From positions 2,774,639-2,838,638 of the forward strand of contig JABBOT010000029.1 of assembly GCA_016165875.1 (NCBI GenBank): a stretch of 64,000 nucleotides of DNA, in the 5' to 3' direction. This document shows positions 13,001-25,000 of this stretch, piece by piece. The notes beneath the pieces are model-generated. The model did no database searches, had not been told where the DNA came from, and saw only the letters and a program-made list of their open reading frames with translations. The DNA is from Acanthopleura granulata. Taxonomy: Eukaryota > Mollusca > Polyplacophora > Chitonida > Chitonidae. Numbering within the stretch: position 1 is the first letter of the stretch; each line of letters opens with the position of its first letter. The position numbers and the translations under genes are program-made.

Positions 13001-16000
13001 GAGAAAGGTGAGCTATCAGTCATGAACATGGACATGGTAGTGCAATCAGTTTTCATTCCTTTTGAATTTCATTCCATTTTGCCAGACTAACTGTATCCTA
13101 CATGTAGAATCTTAAGTGGCTCAAATCATGCTGACATGTTTTGTTGACACATGTACTCCTTAACACATTGACTGACAAACACACCAAACCCGCCCCCCCC
13201 TCCCATAAGCCAGCTGTGGATTATATCAGTTCCTGGCCTATTATTCAGTTTCTGCAAAGTGAATTTGGTGTAACTTTTACTAGTAATCACAGGGAGGGGA
13301 ATTCCTGTACTATGAGATATCTCGTAGGCAGGCGGTGTGACCGAAACAAATGACCTCGTATGCCAGACACAAGTAATCTCGTAGCACATGGGTACGAGAT
13401 AAGTCGTAGCTGGCATATGCAATTGACGGTGCGCATGACACCACCAGTCTAAGAGATATCACTTGTATCCATGGGTAATCCTTCTGTGTGTGTTTAGTAT
13501 ATGATTCTTCTAATACTGTGACTTACAGACGATGGTATCCACAAATAGAAAATTTGTTGTGGTTTTTGGAATATTTTCTCAAACCAGTTACTTTACATGG
13601 CCATGAATGGACTACTTCAAAGCAGTGGGACTGATATGTGACCAATTTCTCGCATTACCATGTGAAAATTAAAGATCAATTGCTTGATTTTCTCTCATCA
13701 TTTGGATTTTTGTTTATTTTCTTCACCAATAAACTACTTAATGCATAAATCATGCCTAAAATACACACCAGGACCTTTCATCAAGCTTTTTACCAAGTCA
13801 TGATTTGATATGAGTTAACTCATACGTGGCAAGATGTGGGACACCCCTTACTACGAGATGTGGCGTTTTCGGCAGTCAGTGTGTTAATCTGAATGTGAGT
13901 TCATGTGGTAAATAAAGACAAAAACCTAGACATTTTTTCTGTTGAAAACCAAGAGCTGTAATTTGTGGAGAAATATTCCGAGGTATATATAACGTTTTGC
14001 TGTCATTCCATTGATTGCTCATACCATATGCAGATACAGTTAATTTTTCACCTGTTCTTTTTTTTTCCACATTTTCAGTTGAGTGTGGCTATACTGGAAC
14101 ATTGGCTGACAGGTAAGGTGACAAAAATGAACTGTTCCTATATTCTTGTCCAGGGATAATACATGTACAAGCAATGAGCTGAAAAGCTATGTTAGTCTTG
14201 TAAAAGAACTATGAAAACCAAAGCATGCTTGAAACCCTTACTGTTCACAGATCTTGTCCAATCATTAATTCAACCAAGCACAGAGCCATCTGATGCCAAG
14301 AAACCAGCGGCAGAGATACCAGTCACCCAGACTAACCTGGACTTTATCAACCTTTTGATGTCGTCAAAAGAACTCGATCAAAGCACTTTGAAGAGATTTT
14401 CCACAAAACTTATTTATCATTTAGTCAAGCAAGGATCAGACATAAAAGGTAAGGTGGATTGTGGTAAAGGTCATTCAGATGTGGTTTACTTCAGTATGAT
14501 GTAGACACATATACCTGTATATTGATTTTCTTGGTGTATTAATTTAACTCTTATACTGCTTTGAGGCCATCCTTAAAACATTCTCTATTGGGCATAACTT
14601 ATCCACCTTATTTTAGCTCTGGCTTAAGAAGAGAGTAGATTTTAGAGAAACTACTGATCAGGCTACAATAAATGAACATATTTTTAATGATGACGCACTA
14701 AGGGTACTAAAATAAAAGAAATTAAGAATGTATTAGTGGAATGCGACTTAAGTCTAAATATCTTTAATTGCTTGTACTGAAGTACATGTTTTGAGTTGGT
14801 TCTTTTTAATACTGACTAAAGTCAGTGACATCCAACATTGGTAATTTGGTTCACAAATCCCACCGTAGAATTCAAAAAATTCAACCACACCTTATCTTTT
14901 GTTCATGACTTGAAAGCATGTTTATTGTATCACCTGTTCATTTTTTATTGTCAGAGGCCATACAGAATCAACACCTGTGGACATATGCAAAATCACCTGA
15001 AGGCTTAACATCTCTGATAAAACAAGTAAAAATCATCAGATTTCATAATGAGTTGAATAAGGCTAAGGATAATCCATATTTGATGTCCACCTGGATGACT
15101 TATTAAGTGAAAATTGTAATTAGAATTCAGACTACCATTTTTGTGTTCAAAACATTGATGATAAACTGGAACAGACATGTTTTGTTATGAAAACTTATAC
15201 TTGACAACATTCAAGTGCAGAACCTTATTAAGATGATGCTTGTGCATTTTTACATTAAATTCCACTGAAGGGGTGTATAATCTCTGGGTACTGTTGACCA
15301 GTATAACCCTGTTGTGTGTTGTGTTCACAGTTTTTTCTGCTGATGACCTCTGGGGAGATAGGAGGCATACTGAGCACAGTTGTCCAGCAGCAGAATGTGG
15401 GATGGCGTTCCACCTTAACACTGACCTCCACATTCCTCCTCTGCTATCCTGATGCCCCAAGCATTCTGAAAGGTATTTACCTATATTACGTCACATTCAT
15501 TGCCTCCATATTGGTGGATGAGGTGGGAGTTCAATCCCTGCCTCGGACAGGGAATTTGTACAGGTACATTCCTCTGCCCTCGTTGTCCATGTCCTTTGAT
15601 GACAATAAACAGACCATGTGCTCATGGATCCATTTGCGTTGTCTTACACTTGCTGAAGGCTACGTGTCTTTAATACAATATGCTTGTCTGACTCTTCATG
15701 TAGCATGTAATAGTCTGTTCAAGGCTCGCAATACTTCTTAAAAACTACATGCACACAGTGCACCTATTTTTCAGAAGTACATGCACCAGCTAAAAATAAC
15801 ATGCACGAATTATTTATGTATGTTAAATAAATGTGACTTTGAAGGTGAAATATCTTTTTCATATAACATACTGTTTAGGGTCCTAAAGTGTAATTTTCTC
15901 CCACAAGGAAATACACGACAAAATAATAATCTGCAAAACTAGTTTATTTAAATGCAACCAAATGAGCTATACATTGAAGTAAGATAGTATGAGGAGGAAC

Positions 16001-19000
16001 CAGACTTTTTGCACACTCATTAGACAAGTGCAAGTATTATCATTTAATTTATTAAAGAGAAATTAAATATACAGGTGGAAAGAGTCAATATTTTAGCTGA
16101 GGTAACTTTATTTACGTATCTAATACTACCTACATTTGTCTCCCTGGATGATTTTTTGCATTTCAATATGGCGACCATGAAAAGAATTGTAAACTATGTC
16201 GTATTTTTTGTCCGGTGTAGGAAAAATTGATTTTTCAGGCATTGTCTCATGCAAGGCAGCTTGCAAGAATGTTAGGCCATCTTTGTGGATTTCTGTGAGG
16301 TCAAGTCGTTGCGTCACAGCGTTGTTGTTCCTGCTGTTTAACGAAGATGATTAGCTTATTGTATATTAAGCAGGTGGAGGAATAACTAAACCTTAAGTTT
16401 TCATTTTTCTCAAAAATGATTGTTTTCACTAGAAAAATAACCGAAATACGCCCAAAACTGAAACCTCATGCTGGCTTCCGCTGCCAACAAATATTTAGAC
16501 TTGAAAAATCCGTGAACAAAACAATCGCTCTTTGGTAATAGGGGTACATGTACTTCACGATCTTTTTTCACATTCAGTGATTCAGCAAGTGTATACCGTG
16601 TGGAGTCTGTTAATCAAATCTGTATCTGAAGGAAAAAGTTTCTTGCTTTGAATGATATTAAGAATACACTACTGCTGGACAATAATTATTTACAGCTTTC
16701 TGCCTCAAAATAATTGGGTGCACGTAACATTAAAAAGTCGGGTGTATGTGCATATGTGCACGTGTGTATGCGTTATTTCAAGCCTTGCCCTCAGTGACCT
16801 GTCAAGGTCAACGAGTTACCCAAGACACTCTGGTTTATTCAACCCCTAAAACTGATTGACATAAAACAGTTGGGAATGGCTTTATAAAACAGTAATCAAA
16901 TAAAGAAATTTCAAACTGGACAAAGAAGATTCAAAGGGAGGTTATAGATGGTGAACTATGTGTCCATGTGTTGAAACAGTGAATGAAAGACTGAGAATTT
17001 TATTAGCATGTAGAAAACAGCTTTCCTTTTCAAGCAAGCTATTTTAAGCCATGGTTAAATAGTCTTAAGATGAACTTTTGTGCAAATGAATTTGTTGTCT
17101 TTGGGTTTGTTTGTTTTTTTCATCAGATCTGCTGAGAGATCTTCTGGGGGCAGCCATTGAGAATTGTGATTCTGATCAGCTGGCCCGTGTGTTCCTGTTA
17201 GCCAGGCAGGCCTGTCAAGAGGGACCCCACGTCTCCCCACCCTACAGGGACTGGTTCTGGGTAGGACATGCTGTGCCAGACACATTACCAGGGATCACAG
17301 CACCTGTGACCAAGTCAGGAAACCTGACCCCTGAATAATTGTGTGACAAATCCAGTCGAACTTTGATATAATGTGACAAAAAGCAATTTGAACATCAGCC
17401 TCACTAAATCACAAATTACGGTCTTGCACATGTTTGCTCTGACAAAATGTGAGAAACATGTATTTAACAAATGTGTGGTTTTCAAAAATGTGAAAAAGTA
17501 ACCCATGAAGGTGCCAAATGTAAACATCTTGTATGACAAAATGTCACTTCTGTCCTATTATTCCTGTGATACAAATGGGTGTCTCTTAGTTTCACATCTG
17601 TTTAAAACACTACAACCAATCATTTCATGTGAAGATTCCTTATGCCTTCATTGGGCTGAGCATCCATTCCAAGTTAATTCATGACTCGTATGTCATTTAC
17701 TGAATCACAATAAGTCACAAAATATTTTAGGTTAATATGTAAGAGTGTAGTATAAAACTCTGCATTTTTACCTTAACTATAGCTTTTATGTTTATTTGTT
17801 GAACATGTTACTTTGTCACAACATACGTCTACATTATAAACAGTAGTCCTTGTGGCATAAAACAAGTGAAATTAATAATGTCCAACAGTCCACTTGGCAA
17901 CGTAACAGGCAATAACTATAACATTCCATGTGCTGTTACATGTAGTCTTACACTCCAGCTCGGCCCATCATTAACTGAATGTCCCATTATTAAGTGAATG
18001 TTAAAACATAGAATACTCATGATAAAACATAAACCACTCATATTAAAACACTGGATGTAAAAAAAAATTTCTCTATTTTCAGAATACGTTTGGTGACTCC
18101 TCGAAATCTCTGGCTAACAACCGGAAGTCATTCATGTTCCTGATGAAGTTTTTATCAGACGTTGTACCCTTTGAGACCTCTCTACACCTGAAGGCATGGT
18201 GCAAGCAGCTGTACAAATCATACACTCCACCATAACCTGTTTCTTAGCTGTATTCCTTGTTTATTGCATTTAGTGAGCATATTGAAATATTACTGGTTGA
18301 AGCAATGTTATGGAAACCTTTTCAGGACATTTGTAATACTGAGTTGTGAAATTCTCACACCTTGGTCATCACTAAACAATTTTCTTAGCTTTTTTCACAA
18401 CTGTTGACGTGATACGTGATACATGTACATTCATTATGATGAGTTAATGATCAAATTCATGTTTTGAGTTGTCCTGTCCATTTTTGACAGAATTATGCTT
18501 GTATCTCTCCTGTAGTGAATTACAGACTTCTCTTGCATAATAATTGAAGGCATGTTGTTATCCTAAATAGAAAACTTGGCATGAGGCTTCACTACAGCTT
18601 TCTCCCCATTTTATCCATTTTTGACAAAATTAAGGACGTTTTTGTCTTGTTTTGGACTCAGGCAGAGGGTGCCAATGAATGTGGCCATTTTTGTCCTGCA
18701 GTTAGAGGCTTTGACACAGATTAGCTGTTATTTCCATGCCTCAGATAAGTATAGCACATATATTGCTGTTAAGGTGTCCCAGAATGATAGTTTTACCTGA
18801 ATCTGTATGTACACCTGTAAGTCTGTGTGAAGCTAGGCAGCAGTGGAACTAAGACACTTGACCTTGTGTACCTGTTTGTATGTTTGTCAGGTTCACATTC
18901 TTAAGCCACCGTTTGTCCCCTCCACGTGTAGAGAGGTTCTGTCAAAGTACCTGATGCTGGCTAGAAAAAGGCTCACTGACCTCAAGGTGAGGACTTAAGA

Positions 19001-22000
19001 AACCTCTGTTCTGAAACATGCACGTCTTACTGAAACGTACAGGCCATCTAAGGTATGGCATTGTTTCTCATTTTATACACATGATAAATGGTGTGTCTGT
19101 GTCAAGCCAGAGACTCAGAACAAACAAATGTTGTTAATAAGGTTAATGCTACATGATTACTTATTGAGAGACCCAGTGTTTATGTACTGGTAAATTTTAC
19201 CTATTTGTTGAAGCATATGACAGTATGATGTCTTCCAGTTAAAAAAAAAACAGAAGCAGTCCCTTAGTCGCAGTAGGAACCTGGGCATTTTGCAGAAGTC
19301 ACTTCTGTTGTTGCGTTCATTCACCCAGCTGATCACCCTCCCCAGGTAATGTCACCTGTATCCGGATTGTCTGTTGCAGGACCCTGTAGACCCCTGGGGA
19401 ATGGGGGATGCGCCAAAGCCGGGGACAAGCTCTGACAGGGTCATGGTAAGTGCTCCCTACTCTACACAGCTTACCTTCAAAGTTGTACCTTTGATTCAGA
19501 GCTTGAAGTAAGAAAAGAGCCCAGCTTCGTCATACAGCATTGCCTTTGATGTGAACATTTTACTAATGTTGGCCATAGCAGATGTATAGCGAAAGATAGA
19601 GCTGGCCCAGCAGGAAATGGGAGAATACTAAGAAATCTGATCTCTTGGGTTGGATTCAGCAGAAACTGTCTCTACGTTCTTGTTTGGTTAATGCCTGTGA
19701 TGGCACAGTTCTGGCACATGTTCTGAAGCAACTCAGGACCCTCATCTGTCATCAGTCACTTTATATATGCCTTCTTGCATAACTTCTTGGAAAGTATTAA
19801 GACAATATTCATGCTTTCATTGTTGATGGTCCCATGGTGGAAATGGATTTTGGACGGCATTTCATGGAGCCACTGCTGCAGGCTTACAATTGTTAAAAGA
19901 CCACTTCACTTCCACCAAAATGGGGTGCAAGTCTGAACATCATACTTTTTTAGTAACTCAACAAAGGTGGGTGGTTTAATGAAGGCAATCATCCACCAAA
20001 CTGGCTGCCATCGAATACTGTGATTAACTTCTGATAAACATGAACAAGAAGTTTTTTGGTCTCTACCTATCGTCGCTCATAAACTTGACCTACTTCTACG
20101 GCTCCAGATCGTTCTTTTTTTGACTTTACTGTTGTAAGTCCGACTGTGGGTGCACGCAGTCTGACTAGTTCCCTCCTGCGCTCACCACCTGCGCTCACCA
20201 CCTGCGCTCACCATCTCCAGATTTCTTTTTTATCCTGTGAATTTTGATATATGGCTTACAGCAGTAAAATGAATATTTTTTTTCCAGACATAAACATTTT
20301 TTGTCACTTCCATTTGTTTTCTTTTGTTCATGGCCAGAACATGTGTCATGGCTAGACAGGACTTGAAGCTGATCAAAACCTTTGGTCAAAATAGAGCGAG
20401 TGCAGAATGGCAATTTAATCAGAGAATCACTCAGTTGTGTGATATTCCGACTCCAGTCAGCCCAAACATGTTGAACTTGGTACAGAAACCCAGAGGTGAT
20501 ATGTTTTCTGTGGTGGCAACTGCCGCCGCTGTCAGTTGGCATGACTTCCTGCTGACACATGGTTGAAACTGTCATGACACTTTCTTGGACACATTTTTGA
20601 ACGCTGTGTATTGTGACTGATTCTCGAACTGTTAAAATCTTTGTATTTGAATTTCGGACAAACCTTCACGCTGTCGCGCAATTAAGAACAATAACAGCAA
20701 TCAACATGCCTGCTATCCATTTTGTCATGTAAGCGGCAGTCAACGGAAGTTTTCCTTATTTCTGGAAAATGTGATGAAGCGAATCATGCTAAGTATTATC
20801 TTTGTTTCTATTTTAATCACGTAAAATAAGATGCTCAAAAATAATGAAGACCATATTTGGAATCAGCATAATGAGTAATTACATGTATCACACCTTACAA
20901 AAGTTTGGTGTGCCTAAAAAAAAAATCCTCGTGCACCTAAAAAAGTTGTCTGGCAAGTAAGAAAGGAATTTAACTTGCCTAGATGCGTACTTAATCTCTG
21001 TAGACTAAGTCTGTAGCGTGCCTATTTGAAGATAATTATATAGATGAGTGAGTTTTCTGATTACTGATATTGATTTTCATTGGAAATTCTAGGTAACTCA
21101 AAGCTTGTCACAATGAACTTTTCTTTCACATTCACCATTTTCATAAATGTCAAAAGTTTTAAACTGTTGCTGTGAACTGGAATCATGTTCAGAAGTAACG
21201 ATAATACTCAGGGCTCCAAGTATGCCTGATGAGTATTTACTCATCCATTTCAAATAAGTGTGAGTAAAATGTATATCGGATGAGTAAAATAAGTTGGATA
21301 ATTCGCCTTTCAATCCTAAACGGTTGCAACAACACAAATGTTCATGTATTGTCCGGGAACTATAAGCGTGCTGTTGTATTTTCTTTTTTGTATTTGCCCA
21401 TATACTTGTACATGTGTCGTTTTTATATCCACATTTTTGTTGGAACAAATTGTGTATGAACTGTCATCTCATGTGTATTCAAACCTAAGGGTTAATAAGG
21501 GTTTCGTTCATGTGTTTAGTAGCCATAACATAATACCCCATGTGTGTATTGTGTTATTGAGAGATCAATGGCAGGTGTATTTGCTTGGTTGTGTATAAGC
21601 TTTTAGGAATGGCAATTACTTTGGGGAAAAATTATTGCCTAGGGGCTGGCCGTTCCGTCAGCGATTGATATATGCGTTGGTATATTTGGCTATGTCAGAT
21701 TTAGGGGAATTTGTGCAATGTGGTAAGGAGTTAGGTTTGGGTGGGGAGGAGCATTTATCAAACATGTACGCCAGCGTGCTACGCTTGAGCGCAAGCATGC
21801 GGAGGAATATGAACGCGAAGAAAGAGATTTCAACCGAGTGGATCTGAAGATTCTGGAAAAACGTGCAAAGGCCCAAGCAGTAGAAAATGAGCGTGGCGAT
21901 ACAGATCACCCGAATCCTCAGCGTGTCAAGTCTTTCAAGTCAAGTCTTTTACCGGTCTTTGACGAAAGCAAAGACCGTCTATATCCTTACATAGAATGTT

Positions 22001-25000
22001 TTGAACGTTACGCTACAGCACAGAACTGGAAAAGAGACAATTGCTGCACATATCTGGGTAAGCTTCTCATGGGTAGGGCTGTTTATGTTTACGTGCTATT
22101 AGATCTCACTGATGCGAATAACTGCCGATGGTTTCAGAAAAAGTTTTTCTCAGCTGAGCCAGAACTTAATGAGACTCCGTCCCAGGTTGGCTTCCAGCTC
22201 GAATATTATCTAGACAATTGAATTGAGCTTTCCAGTTATGTGAAAAACTTCAGTGATCTGCAAGTTTCTAAGGTCCTTTGGGACATGTCCATTTTTGTGC
22301 TCGAGCCTACTCCAAAAAGTGAGCACGAAACTGTACAGCTGTCGGATACATTTATGGATGCTCGAGGATGGGCTCCTTTGTTTCTTGTGTCCAACCCAAA
22401 ATGCAACATCAACTCGGAGGAAAGTACGAGCGATGGTAAGAACGCAGAAGGTGAATTAGTCTGTTACTGGCTGTGTTGATCGAGTATGTAAAAAATGTGC
22501 GCAGGATCCCAGAGCAAAACCCACTTACGCTGCACTCTGTGACGTAGCTGCTGAAGAGGTGTCTCAGTTGTGGTTAATCGTAGTTTAGTTAAGGAAGAGC
22601 AGCTTATTGGTAAAACTAAACGATATGTTATGGTAGATGGGGCAGTACGTGTCGCACCCATCGCTAGAATTGTCGTTTGGACGTTTTTGATCTGTGAAGT
22701 CAAAGCTCTGTCAATGCCTGACTGCATTTGTGAACTGATCATAGGTAGCGTGCATGGGACACGTGTAAATAAGAAATTGCTGGAATCCGAGTGCGATGAA
22801 GCGTGTAGTCCAAAAACCACAAAAGAAGAGATAACTGGCACAGTCGAAACACACAGTCACAGACGTTAAGGATTGATAATTTCGAAGCCATTACCTCTGC
22901 TGAGTATAGGTGTGCCCAACTTGAACAGCAAAATTGCTGTATGGAAACAAAATGCAGACATGATGCTCCGGAAGTGATGGGTCCATGTGTAAGCTTATGC
23001 CCCTGGACAAAGGCACCGAACAGTTTTGTTTATAAGAATGGTGTACTGTATGCATGCTAAAAGCTCTAGATCAAGGCAGATAGTAGTTCCTTCAGATAGT
23101 GAAGTGTTGAAATTTGGTCATGACACTGTGATGGCAAGAAAACCAGTGATCGTATCGCCAATTTCTATTGGCCAGGTATAACAGATACAGGTTGACAGAT
23201 TTTGTAGATCATTTCACATGGTGAACATGACAAGTGACATGCCATCCTGTACAGTAGATATAATTGTATCAATCCAGCCCAAAACTGAGAATGACTTTAA
23301 GTATATCCTTACAGTTGTAGATTATGCAACCTGATATCTTGGGGCGAAACCATATGTCGTTTGGTTTAGGAAATGCCAGGAGTTCCTACATCTGCATGAT
23401 GAGAGCCTTGTTGAAGGGTAAGGCTGATGTTGATAGTTCTAGTGGTGAAGTACTTGCAGATACTGTAACTTGGGAATAACATATGGTTCACCTTCCAGAG
23501 TTTTTTTTGTGCATCCGCAATGCACATCTGATGGTTAAACCGTCCAAGTGTTCCGTTGGTCACAGTCAGTTGGAATATGTTGGCTACATTGGCACAATTG
23601 TATTTGTACACTAGAGGATATGTTACATGTTAGAGCAGCATCGCATTTAAAACGAAGAAAGAAGTTCATTCCTTCTTAGGGTTGGTTGCATATTATCAAA
23701 GAGTTGTACCAAATTATTCCACGATAGCCACGCCAGTCAGTGGTCTGGTTAAGAAAGGAAAGTTAGTTAAGGTGGAATGGACCACCACTCATGAGAGAGC
23801 ATTTCAAACCCTTAAAAATCGGTTCTTTGATTCCCCCATTTTGTGGTTGACAGACTTTTCAAAAGAGTTCATTTTGAGAACTGATGCCTCAAATGTTGGG
23901 AAAGGGTCAGTTTTGTTGCAAGGGGTGGATGGCGTATTACATCCTACAGGCTATGCTAGGTGCACATTAAGGGAATGTGAAAAGGAGTATTCTACAGCTG
24001 AGAAAGAACGTTTAGCGATAGTGTGGGCTGTAGAAAAATTCAGTGTATATCTTTTTGGTCAGACATTTGTATTGAAAACAAGTCATCAGCCATTATCTTT
24101 CTTAAGCACAGCCAAGGGGGCGTTGGGCTTTGTATTTGCAAAACTTCAGTTACCGTATTGAAGCAGTCAGGGGTAAGCTCAGTGTCAGAGCGGATTTTTT
24201 GAGCAGACGCCCAAGGGTACTGGAATGAGACTTTTCTTCTCAGCAGCCTGTATTTTTTCCTTTGTGTTCTGGACAAATACATTCTTACAGGGTGTGTGTT
24301 TAACACCCATCTCAAAGTACACCACTTCACATTAAAGACACCACATGCATGTAGGCCATTTTTTTTATAACTGTTGTCAAGATACTAATACAAGAGTATC
24401 TTGGCCATAAAAAAAACATTTGGATATGGATGTTCAGTTTACCAACTGAATGTTTTATCACTGAGATTGCATCAGTTTTTATCATTATTTCTGTCAAAGT
24501 TAAATGTTCTGTGTCAAAGGCAAGGTCACAGCGATGTTGAGGTCAGTATGGAACTGTTTTATGTATGGAGATTTAAATTCTGTTGTGTTTGGCAAAACAC
24601 ATTTTCAAGCCCACCTCTGCAGCTACCGATTCAATTGCCTAGGTTCCAGAAGAGCTTTTATGATCAGAAACTCCTACAAAGGTGTGGCAGAGAGGTGTGT
24701 CTTTCAATTGGCCGGGAAACAAAGAATGCTTTGTGCTTCATTGTTGTTTTAGCCCAACATATATGACTCATATATTAACATAAAAATAAAGTTGTTTGTG
24801 TATGTTCGTGTTTTGCTGCGTATCTGGTACGCAAGATTTTTAAAACTTATGCATATTTATGGAAAAATTATGCATAAATTACGCAAATACGCACACTCTC
24901 TGGAGCCCTGAGTCTCTTGAATTGTTTATCACCTGCATTTTCACTCACTGAGAGTGACAAGCACAGTTTCCCTATGCACAGTTACAGTTTCCCTATGCAC

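Larger units (their letters stand above)
21600..24300 (+). mobile_element. Dead Ty3/gypsy retrotransposon with integrase before RT
   Basis: Coding remnants run in the order gag, protease, integrase, reverse transcriptase, RNase H, all on the + strand inside FANCA intron 16. Multiple stops, frameshifts and internal losses are present, and the element is much shorter than a full copy. LTR boundaries could not be defined; coordinates cover recognisable remnants plus a small margin. Integrase upstream of RT is the order described for Gmr1-type Ty3/gypsy elements of marine animals. Confidence 0.8.
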
